From Oscillospiraceae bacterium (GTDB lineage: Bacteria > Bacillota > Clostridia > Oscillospirales > Acutalibacteraceae), in assembly GCA_031271865.1 (NCBI GenBank), contig JAISUW010000012.1, positions 1-64,000 on the forward strand: a DNA stretch of 64,000 bases, in the 5' to 3' direction. The notes beneath the pieces are model-generated. The model ran no database searches and was not told where the DNA came from. It saw only the letters and a list, made by a program, of their open reading frames with translations. The position numbers and the translations under genes are program-made. The stretch's first letter is position 1, and every line of letters begins with the position of its first letter. Below are positions 46,717-56,828 of the stretch, piece after piece.

Positions 46717-46745
46717 TTGACTTTTGTCTTCTAAAATGTTATAAT
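46717..46745 (+). promoter_or_regulatory. Promoter TTGACT-N17-TATAAT
   Basis: Upstream of CDS at 46783. Confidence 0.7.
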
Positions 46746-46782
46746 ACCCATAGCAGACAGCGATAAACGGAGGCGAGTTCCT

Positions 46783-47904
46783 TTGAAACGAATTGCGGCA
46801 TTTTTGGCGGTACTCGTTCTTATGGTCGGCATGGTTGGATATGTTTGGCCGGCGGCAATGGAAACCGGAACTGTCTATGTCAACGGTTCTGTCTTTGACG
46901 GTGAGTTGGGGCAGGCGGTAGCGGCAGCTGGTGCCGGCGGTTTGGTCGAAATTGAGGGAACGGTGTACAGCCGCCCCGTGGGTTTGGATTTCGGGTCTGC
47001 ACCGAATACATATGAAGTCGGCGGTGTGCAAACCGTCGTTCGGCTTGCCGATGTGACCATAGCCGGGCGCGGCACAAATGCAAGGATTGTGTTGCAACCG
47101 GGGTACAGTGATGCGCGGGACGGCTCAGATGACCTGAAAGAGGACTTGCTGACGGTTCGCGGCGACCATGTGACTGTCCGCAATCTGACGCTGGATGCGA
47201 AACTGGGTGTGGATTTCCCGCTGCGGGTATTCGGGAATCACTTCATGGCGGAGGATGTCATCTGCAAGGGCGGGCAGCGCGGCGCGGTGAACATCCTTTC
47301 CAACTACAGCGGGACGGTACGAAGCTTTATACGCGTTGGAGCCTTGGATTCACTGCAAGGCGGTTTCTACTTTGACGAATCCCCCGATTGCTCGGGTCTG
47401 ACGTTTACGGACTGCTACACAGACGGCAATGTGCGCGTTGGTGTCTTGGTGCGCAACGGTTACGGCGATGTCGGAAAGTTAGACCTCTCCGGTATACAAT
47501 GCCGGGAGAACCGCTGGGCAATTGAAGACCGCAAGGGCGGCGTAATGAATGTCACCACCCCGCGCTGGGGTACGATTGAGATTGTCGGTCTGCCGACGGA
47601 CAGGAACGCAGAGCAGATAGCAACAGATGTATCCTTGTATTACCCCATGGAGAGCGCATATAAGCACATCCAGTTCGGCACAGCCGCCCTTTGGCCGGCC
47701 GTTCTCTGCTCCGCGATTGCAACCGATCGCTATGGCTTTAACACAGAGATACACTATGCCGCAGCCTTCTATGCCGCAGATGATTTAAGAGAGGGCGAAA
47801 CAATCACCGGCTTCGGTTTTGCGCCTGTCCTATTCCTGATGCAATTCTTGGAAATGGGATTGCGCTTTCTCCCGCCGGTCTTCCGCGAATTGTTTTGCAC
47901 TTGA
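46783..47904 (+). CDS. Secreted right-handed beta-helix (pectate-lyase-like fold) protein, TTG start
   Basis: N-terminal signal/TM; repeating beta-helix strands; cggagg RBS before TTG. Confidence 0.55.
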   Translation: MKRIAAFLAVLVLMVGMVGYVWPAAMETGTVYVNGSVFDGELGQAVAAAGAGGLVEIEGTVYSRPVGLDFGSAPNTYEVGGVQTVVRLADVTIAGRGTNARIVLQPGYSDARDGSDDLKEDLLTVRGDHVTVRNLTLDAKLGVDFPLRVFGNHFMAEDVICKGGQRGAVNILSNYSGTVRSFIRVGALDSLQGGFYFDESPDCSGLTFTDCYTDGNVRVGVLVRNGYGDVGKLDLSGIQCRENRWAIEDRKGGVMNVTTPRWGTIEIVGLPTDRNAEQIATDVSLYYPMESAYKHIQFGTAALWPAVLCSAIATDRYGFNTEIHYAAAFYAADDLREGETITGFGFAPVLFLMQFLEMGLRFLPPVFRELFCT

Positions 47905-47925
47905 GTACGCAGGTTAGTCCCGATA

Positions 47926-47950
47926 CGCCGGGCTTCCCGCGAAGCCCGGT
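47926..47950. repeat. Palindrome GGGCTTcccgcGAAGCCC (REP-like; possible terminator)
   Basis: Stem CCGGGCTT/AAGCCCGG followed by TTTCT; arms match those at 19381-19398. Confidence 0.6.
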
Positions 47951-47972
47951 TTCTCATAAACCTTAGCGATTT

Positions 47973-47988
47973 ACTGCTTTAAAGCGGT
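47973..47988. promoter_or_regulatory. Candidate operator palindrome ACTGCTTTAAAGCGGT
   Basis: Upstream of the acyl-CoA synthetase, overlapping the expected -35 of the TATAAT at 48009-48014. Confidence 0.4.
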
Positions 47989-48035
47989 CAATCCAAACCG
48001 GATGATTCTATAATAATAGAAAGCGAATCAAAACC

Positions 48036-49688
48036 ATGGAACTCATTACAGAACTCCTGCGCCGCAATGCTGTGCACAGGACAGACGAAATCGCCCTTGT
48101 GGAAGTCAACCCCGAGGTGCGGGAACGCGCTGCCGCTGAATTGCCGGATTGGAAAGAAATGTCCTTGGCGGAACGAGATGCCCACCCCGGCTATCGGAAG
48201 ACATATACTTGGCGGCAATTCGATGACCGTGCCAACCGCTGCGCCCACCTTTTGGCGGCGCAGGGCATACAGCCCGGCGAAAAGGTGGCCATCCTTATGA
48301 TGAACTGCATTGAGTGGCTGCCCATCTATTTTGGAATTCTGCGCGGCGGATATATCGCCGTGCCAATGAACTTCCGCTATGCAGCCGAAGAGATTACCTA
48401 CTGCCTACAACTGGCGGACTGCTCGGCCGTATTCTTCGGACCGGAGTTTGTCAAGCGCATGGATACGTTACAGGGCACGGTGCCGGATGTGCGGCTGCAA
48501 ATCTTTGTCGGCGACGAGGCGGAACGACCGAAATATGCCTTGAACTACAAACGGGCGGCGGCACATTGCCTGAAGAACCTGCCTGAGGTTCCTTTGTCGT
48601 TGGATGATTTGGCGGCTATATACTTTTCCTCCGGTACCACAGGTTTTCCGAAAGCCATCCTTCACAAGCACAGGGCACTGGCTTTCGCGGCCGTGGTGGA
48701 ACAGGCGCATCATGGGCAGGGAGAAGAGGATGTATTCCTGTGTATTCCGCCGCTGTATCACACCGGTGCCAAGATGCATTGGTTCGGGTCGCTGCTCTCC
48801 GGGTCGCGGGGAATCCTCCTGCGCGGCACCAAACCCGAGTGGATTCTCAGTACCGCAGCCAAAGAGGGAGCCACCATTGTATGGCTCTTGGTGCCGTGGG
48901 CGCAGGATATCTTAGATGCGATAGACAACGGCGAGGTGGATTTGGCGAAATACGACCTGTCCAACTGGCGGCTTATGCACATCGGCGCGCAGCCGGTGCC
49001 GCCCTCCCTCATCAAGCGGTGGAAGCGCTTCTTTTCGAATCATGCGTATGATACAAACTACGGGCTGAGTGAGTCCATCGGTCCCGGCTGCGTCCATCTC
49101 GGTGTGGAGAACATAAGCAAAGTTGGTGCTATCGGCGTTCCGGGCTATGGTTGGGAGTGCAAGATTATAGACGAGAACGGTTTGCCGGTCAAGGCAGGCA
49201 AGGTCGGAGAATTGGCGGTAAAGGGCGACGGTGTGATGGTGGAATACTACAACGACCCTGCCGCCACAGAGGCTGTCCTGCATGAAGGTTGGCTCTACAC
49301 CGGCGACATGGCTTGCCAAGACGAAGACGGCTTCATCTGGCTTGTGGATCGCAAAAAAGACGTCATCATTACCGGCGGTGAGAACCTCTATCCGGTACAG
49401 ATAGAGGACTACCTGCGCGGCAACGCAGCGATTCGGGATGTCGCGGTCATCGGTCTGGCAGACGAGCGCTTAGGGGAGATAGCTGCCGCCATTGTGGAAG
49501 TGCGGGAGGGCTTCACCTTAACGGAGGCAGAAGCCATCGCTTTCTGTGCTGATTTGCCGCGCTACAAGCGGCCGCGCAAGTGGATTTTCGCGCCGATACC
49601 GAGAAATGCCACCGGCAAGATAGAGAAGCCGAAGCTCCGTTCCCTCTATGCCGGCGGCTCGATTGTCGAGAAGCAAATCAGCGGATAA
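48036..49688 (+). CDS. AMP-binding (class I adenylate-forming) acyl-CoA synthetase
   Basis: YFSSGTTGFPKAILHKH, YTGDMACQDEDGFIWLVDRKKDVIITGGENLYP, PRNATGKIEKPKL. Confidence 0.93.
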   Translation: MELITELLRRNAVHRTDEIALVEVNPEVRERAAAELPDWKEMSLAERDAHPGYRKTYTWRQFDDRANRCAHLLAAQGIQPGEKVAILMMNCIEWLPIYFGILRGGYIAVPMNFRYAAEEITYCLQLADCSAVFFGPEFVKRMDTLQGTVPDVRLQIFVGDEAERPKYALNYKRAAAHCLKNLPEVPLSLDDLAAIYFSSGTTGFPKAILHKHRALAFAAVVEQAHHGQGEEDVFLCIPPLYHTGAKMHWFGSLLSGSRGILLRGTKPEWILSTAAKEGATIVWLLVPWAQDILDAIDNGEVDLAKYDLSNWRLMHIGAQPVPPSLIKRWKRFFSNHAYDTNYGLSESIGPGCVHLGVENISKVGAIGVPGYGWECKIIDENGLPVKAGKVGELAVKGDGVMVEYYNDPAATEAVLHEGWLYTGDMACQDEDGFIWLVDRKKDVIITGGENLYPVQIEDYLRGNAAIRDVAVIGLADERLGEIAAAIVEVREGFTLTEAEAIAFCADLPRYKRPRKWIFAPIPRNATGKIEKPKLRSLYAGGSIVEKQISG

Positions 49689-49723
49689 TAAGCAGTAGGA
49701 ATAAACCCATACCACGCAATGCA

Positions 49724-49756
49724 TTGCAGAGGTTGGAAAAGCCCAACCCCTGCACT
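49724..49756. terminator. Hairpin between convergent genes
   Basis: tgcagaggttgg-aaaag-cccaacccctgca. Confidence 0.5.
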
Positions 49757-49763
49757 GTACCAA

Positions 49764-51134
49764 TCAATACATCAAGAAAGCACCGTCGCCCGGCGAGAGC
49801 GTCATGGTGAACGGTCCCGCCGCCAAGGTTTTTACCTCGCCGCGGTTGATAAGGGTTGCTTCATTGGGCAAGGTTACGGTGAACGTTGTGGTGGCTTCTG
49901 TCTTGGTGTCCTGCATATTGCACAGTATCCACGCCTGTCCGTCGCCGCCATCTGCTGCTTCGAACTTACCCACAAGCATTCCGTCGCAGGTGTATATTGG
50001 TGCGCGATCGGCAATCGGCAGCTCATTTTGGAACTTGTGTCCCGGGAAACCTACAGAAGAAAAACCGCCGACAACTTTGTTTGCATTCTCCGTATAAGCA
50101 CCGACCCATTTGTAGTTGGCATATACATCTTTGAGGACAGCCAGTTCGGCGTTGGCTTGTTTTACGGCATCGTACATCGGTGTGGTATTGCCGGAAGCAT
50201 CCAGCATCTGATCCGTCCACCAACCGCCTTGCAGGAGGGCATAGACGATGGCTTTTGCACCGAATGCAAGGGCGGAGTAACCCTGCTGACGTTGTTCGGG
50301 AAGTGAGGGGGTGAAACCGCCGGATTCGGGGTGGGTCGTCGCTTGCGATACAATCCAGAGGTCTTTGTCATAATCGCGGCAAGCCTCCGCAACGGCTTGT
50401 AAGTTCGTCAGCCACCGCCCGGAAAAGTCGGAGCCATAGGGATAGGAGTCATAGCAGATATAGTCAGTGTCTATGTAGCGAACATAGTCGGCGATGTGTC
50501 CCAAATACTGGTCCAAGCTGGAGTCGCCGACTTCCGGTGCCAAGAGGGAAACAATATTGCGCCATATTTCGTCTTCACCGCGCACGCGTTCCGGCTCATT
50601 GCCGAGCTGTTCGTTGGTGGCATACTGCGGGAAAAGGTTTATGAAAGGCACACGGCCGGTGTCCAGCTGATTATAACGCGCTACGCGCTCCCCCCAGAGC
50701 GGCATTGCAGATGCATTGGGTTCATCTGTAAAGTAGTCGCCCCAAAGGGCAGGGTGCGACTTGTAGGTAGCGGCGTTGTAGCCTTCATTGTACACACCGG
50801 CGTTGTATACGCCAATAACACCAACGTCTTGTGCGCCCCAAGCATCCAGTTGTGCTTGGCTTACGCCGTTGCTTGTGATGATAAAGTCCAGCCCCGCTTC
50901 GTGCGCCAAGCGCGGCGTGTCCGGTTGGGAGACAGGATTCGAGTAGGTCCATGCGCCGAGCAGTAAGCTCGAGCGGTCAAACACATAGGTCGGGCGCACA
51001 CTCGGCGTGTACTCGTCCCCGACCAAATTGGCGACACTCAAACCGCCGGTGGCAGCAACAATCGCCGCAACCAGCCACGCAGTAATGCGCTCAAACAGGG
51101 AGAGAAAGAACCGACCGATAGCTTGGCATGACAT
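49764..51134 (-). CDS. Membrane-anchored/secreted TIM-barrel glycoside hydrolase-like protein
   Basis: N-terminal TM/signal; YFTDEPNASAMPLW, YICYDSYPYGSDF, ALAFGAKAIVYALLQGGWW. Confidence 0.55.
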   Translation of the reverse strand: MSCQAIGRFFLSLFERITAWLVAAIVAATGGLSVANLVGDEYTPSVRPTYVFDRSSLLLGAWTYSNPVSQPDTPRLAHEAGLDFIITSNGVSQAQLDAWGAQDVGVIGVYNAGVYNEGYNAATYKSHPALWGDYFTDEPNASAMPLWGERVARYNQLDTGRVPFINLFPQYATNEQLGNEPERVRGEDEIWRNIVSLLAPEVGDSSLDQYLGHIADYVRYIDTDYICYDSYPYGSDFSGRWLTNLQAVAEACRDYDKDLWIVSQATTHPESGGFTPSLPEQRQQGYSALAFGAKAIVYALLQGGWWTDQMLDASGNTTPMYDAVKQANAELAVLKDVYANYKWVGAYTENANKVVGGFSSVGFPGHKFQNELPIADRAPIYTCDGMLVGKFEAADGGDGQAWILCNMQDTKTEATTTFTVTLPNEATLINRGEVKTLAAGPFTMTLSPGDGAFLMY

Positions 51135-51273
51135 TTGTTCATCAACTCCTAATTATGTAATAACTGTTACTATTTCATTATAACACACGAAATACAGCTT
51201 GTCAATAGAGATTTTTCATGAAACGGCGGATTATTTCAATAAATGAACGAAAAAAGAAATCTGCATTTTCATC

Positions 51274-51302
51274 TTGACAAACGCATAAAAATGTGCTATA
51301 AT
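51274..51302 (+). promoter_or_regulatory. Promoter TTGACA-N17-TATAAT for tRNA-Gly
   Basis: Consensus promoter 11 nt upstream of the tRNA. Confidence 0.8.
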
Positions 51303-51312
51303 ACCACTTGTT

Positions 51313-51386
51313 GCGGGCGTAGTTCAATGGCAGAATCCCAGCCTTCCAAGCTGGTTGTGTGGGTTCGATTCCCATCGCCCGCTCCA
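51313..51386 (+). tRNA. tRNA-Gly (anticodon TCC), CCA encoded
   Basis: GCGGGCGTAGTTCAATGGCAGAATCCCAGCCTTCCAAGCTGGTTGTGTGGGTTCGATTCCCATCGCCCGCTCCA folds as a cloverleaf. Confidence 0.97.
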
Positions 51387-51693
51387 TTCTGATGAAGAAT
51401 GCAATCCATCCGGATATGCGATGATATACAAAAGAATAAAGTGACAGTCGGACGGGCATGAATAGGCGATTGCAACCTATTGCGCAGCCTGTTTTTGCTT
51501 TTTATCACTGCCCTGCATGGGCAGCCGGACGCTTCGTGCGGCGGAGGAAAGCGGAAGAAATGCGCCGGTAACCGATTCGTTCTTGCATTTGCATTCGGAA
51601 TGTGGTATACTACTTATAACCCGGTTGCTGTTGCAAGAAAAAACGCCTCGCTGCGCCGTGCTGCGCATATTTGAAAAAAGAAGGTGCCTACCC

Positions 51694-53256
51694 ATGATTG
51701 TATACCGCGGCGACATCCTCACTTGTACGCCCGACTTTAAAGTCAGCCGCTACCTTGCGGAGGAGGGCGGACGTATTGCTTTTGTCGGCGATACGCTGCC
51801 CGCAGAATATGCCCATATACCCATTACGGATTTGGGGCAAAAGGCGTTGGTACCTGCTTTCGCGGATACGCACCTGCACTTTGCAAGCATGGCACTCTTT
51901 TACAGTGGTCTGAACCTGATGGATGTGCGCTCCAATGCCGAGCTGAAAGAGAAGTTCTCCGCTTTTTTGCCGACAAGCAAAGCAAAGGTGGTCATAGCGT
52001 TCGGTGCCTCCCCCCACAGTGTGGCGGAGCGAAAACTGCTCTCCCGTGCGGATTTGGATGAGGTCGCTCCCGACCGCCCGGCAACCGTCATTAAATATGA
52101 CGGTCATGCCCTGATTGCGAACACAAAGCTCCTGGAGGCTCTCCCGCCGGAAGTCGCTGCCCGGCGCGGCTATGATGCCGACAGCGGCGAGCTGAACCAA
52201 GAGGCTTTCTTTGCCGCGACGGACTACATCTCCTCCACAGTCGCTATCCCCGACTTGGTGCAGTCCATGCAGCGTGCCATGGACTATATGGCTTCCAAAG
52301 GTATCGGGCTGATGCACTCCGTGAGCGGTGTCGGCTTCCCGAAAGATTTGGATGTAGACATGGAGCGTTATATCGGACGAGGTGCCTCCGGTGGCTTTCA
52401 GACGCGCATTTTCTTCCAGACGATGGATACGGATAAGGTTATGAAGCGGAAACTCCCGCGCATCGGCGGCTGCTTTGCTACTGCCTTAGACGGCTGTTTC
52501 GGCTCAATGGATGCGGCACTCTCAGAACCATATGAGGGCACGGCGAATCGCGGTGTGCTCTACTACTCTGACGAAGAAGTTACGGACTTCTGCAAGCGTG
52601 CCAACCGTTTGGGGCTCCAGATTGAACTCCATGCCATTGGCGATGCCGCTTTCCGGCAGGCAACAAACGCCCTCAAGGCCGCCTTGGACGACTTTCCGCG
52701 GAAGGATCACCGCCACGGTATCATCCACGCCTGTCTGCCGACAGCCGAAGGCATTGACATCTGCGCAGAATACGGCATTCAGCTGCCGGTGCAGACATCT
52801 TTCATTGTTTGGCCGCAGGAGCCGGATTGGTATCTGCGCGATATACTCGGGGAACGCGAGGCGCGGCTGAATCCCTTGCGCACATTCGCGGACAAAGGGA
52901 TTCGGCTGTCTTTCGGCTCGGATTCTCCTTGCACAGATCCCGACCCGATGCTCTGGATTCATAACGCCGTGAACCACCCGGTGCGTACAGAAGCTCTTAC
53001 TGTGCAGGAAGCGTTGCGCATGGCGACTTACAATGGCTACTGGACTTCTTTTGACGAGAAAGAACGCGGTTCGCTGGAGACCGGAAAGATTGCCGATATG
53101 GTGATTCTTTCTGCCAACCCCTATACTTCACCTCCGACAAGCCTCAAGGACATCCGGCCGGAGCAGCTCATACTGGGCGGTGTTCCCTATCCGGGTCAGA
53201 AGCAGAGCATTTTCGCTCACATCGTAAGAGGTTTACTGAGTAAAGAAAAGATATAA
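51694..53256 (+). CDS. Amidohydrolase family protein (YtcJ-like)
   Basis: ADTHLHFASM metal motif, LQIELHAIGDAA, FGSDSPCTDPDP, ETGKIADMVILSANPY; start MIVYRGD. Confidence 0.88.
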   Translation: MIVYRGDILTCTPDFKVSRYLAEEGGRIAFVGDTLPAEYAHIPITDLGQKALVPAFADTHLHFASMALFYSGLNLMDVRSNAELKEKFSAFLPTSKAKVVIAFGASPHSVAERKLLSRADLDEVAPDRPATVIKYDGHALIANTKLLEALPPEVAARRGYDADSGELNQEAFFAATDYISSTVAIPDLVQSMQRAMDYMASKGIGLMHSVSGVGFPKDLDVDMERYIGRGASGGFQTRIFFQTMDTDKVMKRKLPRIGGCFATALDGCFGSMDAALSEPYEGTANRGVLYYSDEEVTDFCKRANRLGLQIELHAIGDAAFRQATNALKAALDDFPRKDHRHGIIHACLPTAEGIDICAEYGIQLPVQTSFIVWPQEPDWYLRDILGEREARLNPLRTFADKGIRLSFGSDSPCTDPDPMLWIHNAVNHPVRTEALTVQEALRMATYNGYWTSFDEKERGSLETGKIADMVILSANPYTSPPTSLKDIRPEQLILGGVPYPGQKQSIFAHIVRGLLSKEKI

Positions 53257-53310
53257 TGTCACCGGCATAGATTGCTCCTACTGCAACGAAAGGGAAGAGG
53301 ATACTGCCAA

Positions 53311-54891
53311 ATGGAACTGCAAAGCACACACAACCTCTGTCTTCGCGGCGACATCGGCCGCCGCACAGCCCTCAACATCGGACGCTTGGAGGGAACGCAT
53401 TGGCGGGCATCAACTGTATTCAGTGCCGATTCCGGCGGCTGGCCCGGTGACTGGGAGGGACGCACCATCCTCGCGCTTTGTCTTCATGCCGCTGCCGCCG
53501 GTCGGGAGCCGGCGTACTTACAGGAGATTCTCGATGCTCTGCCGGGCAAGCTCAATGAAAAGGGTTACATGGGACCTATCCACACCAATGGTGTTCTGGA
53601 TGAGCAACAGCTCTCCGGGCACAACTGGCTCCTGCGCGGACTGATGGCAGTCTTAGACTGCGGCCACAGGTGGGCAGAGGAAGCAACCGTCCGCGGATGG
53701 ATTGACGGTATCATAGAGAATCTCTATCTCCCGGCGACCGGCTCCTACGCATCCTACCCCTGTACGCCCGAAGAGCGCCGTCCCTCCGGCGACAAGAGCG
53801 GGAGCATTGAGGGTCAGATCGGTTGCTGGCGCATCTCCTCTGATACGGGCTGCGCTTTCATGTCGCTGGACGCCTTGGCCGAGGCATATGCGCGTTTCAA
53901 GAATCCCAAGGTGTTGGAACTATTAGAGGATATGGTAGCTGCTTATAATAAGCTGGACTTCTTGGGAGCAAAAATCCAGACCCATGCAACCTTGAGCGCG
54001 GCGCGGGGGATTGTAAAGCTCTACCGTACAACAGGGGAGGAAAAGTACCTGAACCTTGCGCTGCGCGTGTATACCTTATATATACATAGCGGGATGACCG
54101 AAACGTACGCCAACGACAACTGGTTCGGCCGTCCGGAGTGGACAGAGCCTTGCGCTATCGTAGATTCACTTCTTTTGGCTTGGGAGTTCTTTACCCTGAC
54201 GGGGCAACCGAAATATGCCGATTTGGCGCACCGCATATGGCTCAACGGTTTAGGTCATGCCCAACGCCCCAATGGCGGCTTCGGATGTGACAGCTGTGTC
54301 GGCGGGGAACGGACGGCGCTTTCTTGCCATGGCGTCGGCGATGCCTACTGGTGCTGCTCCATGCGCGGCGCGGAGGGCTTGTATGGGATGGCGAGGTCGC
54401 TCTTCTTAGATACAGAGTCCGATCCGGAGGTTAGGTACTATAACGATTGTGTCCTGCAATACGGCAACTGTACCATAACTGAGCGCACAGGCTATCCCAA
54501 TATAGGCAAAGTGCAATTCACATTCAAGCATGAAGGCACAACGCCTTCCTTCGTGATGAAGCTGTTCCTGCCGGGCTATGCCAACAAATATAAACTGACG
54601 GTCAATGGAAATGACTACCGTGCAGCTACTGACGAGAAAGGTTTGTTGACCTTACCCATAGACGGGAATGTGCAGGAAGTTATACTTCTCTTCGACATCC
54701 CGCAGACAACCGAAAAGCCGCTGCGCGGCGACAGCAATCCGAACGCCGTCAAGCACTTTAAAGGGCATCTCCTCCTCGGCAAAGAGAGCGATGACGGCGA
54801 GCTAAAGCCTATCAACGACACCTGCGAGCGAAGTGTTAAGACGCTGGAAAACAGAAAGCTGCAAGTACTGTTTCCGGGGGAATACCTATGA
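53311..54891 (+). CDS. GH127/DUF1680-like glycoside hydrolase (beta-L-arabinofuranosidase superfamily)
   Basis: DWEGRTILALCLHA, GYMGPIHTNG, LSGHNWLLRGLMA, CHGVGDAYWCCSMRGAEGL. Confidence 0.72.
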   Translation: MELQSTHNLCLRGDIGRRTALNIGRLEGTHWRASTVFSADSGGWPGDWEGRTILALCLHAAAAGREPAYLQEILDALPGKLNEKGYMGPIHTNGVLDEQQLSGHNWLLRGLMAVLDCGHRWAEEATVRGWIDGIIENLYLPATGSYASYPCTPEERRPSGDKSGSIEGQIGCWRISSDTGCAFMSLDALAEAYARFKNPKVLELLEDMVAAYNKLDFLGAKIQTHATLSAARGIVKLYRTTGEEKYLNLALRVYTLYIHSGMTETYANDNWFGRPEWTEPCAIVDSLLLAWEFFTLTGQPKYADLAHRIWLNGLGHAQRPNGGFGCDSCVGGERTALSCHGVGDAYWCCSMRGAEGLYGMARSLFLDTESDPEVRYYNDCVLQYGNCTITERTGYPNIGKVQFTFKHEGTTPSFVMKLFLPGYANKYKLTVNGNDYRAATDEKGLLTLPIDGNVQEVILLFDIPQTTEKPLRGDSNPNAVKHFKGHLLLGKESDDGELKPINDTCERSVKTLENRKLQVLFPGEYL

Positions 54892-55238
54892 CCCGCCAAG
54901 ACTTGATTTCCTACTGCCTAACCTTTCCGGGTGCTTATGAAGACTATCCCTTTGACGGCGGTCTGACGGACGAAAGTGCCACCGCCGTTCTGCGGCATCG
55001 GGCGAATAAAAAGATATTTGCCTTGCTCATGAACCATGGGCAAGAGCTCTACATCAACCTAAAGTGCGACCCTAGGGAGGCGGATTTTCTGCGGCAGACT
55101 TTTGCAGGCGTGCTGCCGGGCTATCACATGAACAAGGAGCATTGGAATACAGTGGTCATCGGTTCGGATGTGCCGGAAGAAGAGATTCGCCGGCAGATTC
55201 AGTTGAGTTTTGACCTAACGAAAAGGAGCTTCGCATGA
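54888..55238 (+). CDS. MmcQ/YjbR family DNA-binding protein
   Basis: LISYCLTFPGAYEDYPF, YINLKCDPREADFLRQ, PGYHMNKEHWNTV. Confidence 0.92.
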   Translation: MTRQDLISYCLTFPGAYEDYPFDGGLTDESATAVLRHRANKKIFALLMNHGQELYINLKCDPREADFLRQTFAGVLPGYHMNKEHWNTVVIGSDVPEEEIRRQIQLSFDLTKRSFA

Positions 55239-55942
55239 CAGAACTTCTGTCCCGGTTGCGGGAAGTTATGCAAGCCGCCGCGAACCCGGCGCACGCTGCC
55301 TCTATGCAGCGTTTCTTTAAGGAGGAGGTCAACTGCCTCGGCATACCGAGCAAGGCGTACAAAGCTTTGCTGAAACCGTTTGCAGCGGAAGTGAAGCAGA
55401 TGCCCAAAACGAAGGTTTGGCAGCTCTGCGAAGAATTGCGAAAGTCCGGCGTAATGGAGGAGGGCGGTGCGGCGGCAGAGTTCTGTATGGCGCAGCAGAA
55501 GAACTTCATGCCCGACGACATTGAAGTGTTTGAGCATTGGATAGACACCTTCATCCGCGACTGGGCGAGCTGCGATGCATTTTGCGGCCATGCGGTGGGG
55601 ACGCTCATCGTGAAGTATCCCGAAGCGGCGGAGCGCACGCTGCTCTGGGCGAAGTCGCCTCTGCCCTATACGCGCCGTGCCGCCGCTGTGAGCTATACCG
55701 GCATCGCCAAGGACTGCGGGTATCCGGACTATGTATTCCGCATCGCCGACCTGCTCCTCACGGACAAAGAGGACATCGTGCAGAAGGGCTATGGTTGGAT
55801 GCTGAAAGTTGCTTCCGCCAAGCATACGCAGGAAGTGTTTGCTTACGTCTGCCGCAACAAAGCTGTCATGCCGCGCACGGCGCTGCGTTATGCCATCGAG
55901 AAGATGCCGCCGGAGATGCGGAAGATTGCCATGGAAAAGTAG
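55235..55942 (+). CDS. DNA alkylation repair (AlkD-like) HEAT-repeat protein
   Basis: MQRFFKEEVNCLGIPSKAYKAL, WIDTFIRDWASCDAFCGHAVGTLI, KGYGWMLKVAS. Confidence 0.9.
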   Translation: MTELLSRLREVMQAAANPAHAASMQRFFKEEVNCLGIPSKAYKALLKPFAAEVKQMPKTKVWQLCEELRKSGVMEEGGAAAEFCMAQQKNFMPDDIEVFEHWIDTFIRDWASCDAFCGHAVGTLIVKYPEAAERTLLWAKSPLPYTRRAAAVSYTGIAKDCGYPDYVFRIADLLLTDKEDIVQKGYGWMLKVASAKHTQEVFAYVCRNKAVMPRTALRYAIEKMPPEMRKIAMEK

Positions 55943-55951
55943 GAAGCGCTT

Positions 55952-56374
55952 ATGTTTCAAGACATTAAATGCCGCGCCGCCGAACCTGCCGTCGGCAGAA
56001 TCATCGCACTTGCTGCAGTAGATGGTTCCCCCGCAGGTGTCGCCGCGGAAGCCGAGAAGTATATGAAATCCAATAAGCTGTACTTATGTGGTTGGGTAGA
56101 GGACGATCAGATTCTCGGTATCTGCGGTTACGAAGTGCATCCCGCAAAGGCGGAGGTGCATCTTATTGCAGTAGCGGAGCAACGGCAGCATGAAGGCATT
56201 GGTACTGCGATGCTTTACGCATTGCAAGCGATGTATCACCTGCCTTTGGAACTGGAAACAGTCGAGGAGGCGGTGGGTTTCTACCGCAAGCTGGGCTTTA
56301 CGGCAACGCCGTTCCCGGATGCAGCGTTCGGTGTTAAGTACACCTGTTTCCTGCCCTGCCAAAAGGAGGAATAG
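55952..56374 (+). CDS. GNAT family N-acetyltransferase
   Basis: EVHLIAVAEQRQHEGIGTAMLYAL...EAVGFYRKLGFTA. Confidence 0.88.
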   Translation: MFQDIKCRAAEPAVGRIIALAAVDGSPAGVAAEAEKYMKSNKLYLCGWVEDDQILGICGYEVHPAKAEVHLIAVAEQRQHEGIGTAMLYALQAMYHLPLELETVEEAVGFYRKLGFTATPFPDAAFGVKYTCFLPCQKEE

Positions 56375-56377
56375 CCA

Positions 56378-56788
56378 ATGTGGACTTGCCCGCAATGCCA
56401 ACGGCAGTTTAAGAATACGAACCAAGACCACTACTGCGTGCAGAAACCGGAGACCATAGAGCAGTATATCGCCCTGCAAGCGGAGCAAATCCAACCGCGC
56501 TTGAGGGAAGTCTACGCCGCCATCAAAACTGTCCTGCCTGAAGCCGCTGAGCGAATCGCATGGCAGATGCCGACTTTTTGGCAGAGGAAGAACCTGATTC
56601 ACTTTGCGGCGTTTCAGAACCACATCGGTCTGTATCCGGGCGGTGAGGCTACAGCTGTCTTTGCCGAAAAGCTATCGGGATACAAGACAAGCAAAGGCGC
56701 AATCCAACTGCCGCATAATCGTCCGCTGCCCATTGCGCTGATACAAGAGATAGCTGTATGGTGCGGCGAGCATAATAACAGAGGATAA
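56378..56788 (+). CDS. DUF1801/YdhG-like (iron chaperone fold) protein with N-terminal zinc-like CxxC
   Basis: RIAWQMPTFWQRKNLIHFAAFQNHIGLYPG; N-terminal WTCPQCQRQFKNTNQDHYC. Confidence 0.85.
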   Translation: MWTCPQCQRQFKNTNQDHYCVQKPETIEQYIALQAEQIQPRLREVYAAIKTVLPEAAERIAWQMPTFWQRKNLIHFAAFQNHIGLYPGGEATAVFAEKLSGYKTSKGAIQLPHNRPLPIALIQEIAVWCGEHNNRG

Positions 56789-56805
56789 ACAGTGTTTATC
56801 CTCTG
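56779..56805. terminator. Perfect inverted repeat CAGAGGATAAAC-AGT-GTTTATCCTCTG overlapping a stop codon
   Basis: 12-bp stem between convergent genes; no clear U tract. Confidence 0.5.
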
Positions 56806-56828
56806 TGATACAAGTTGGAGAGAGTTTC

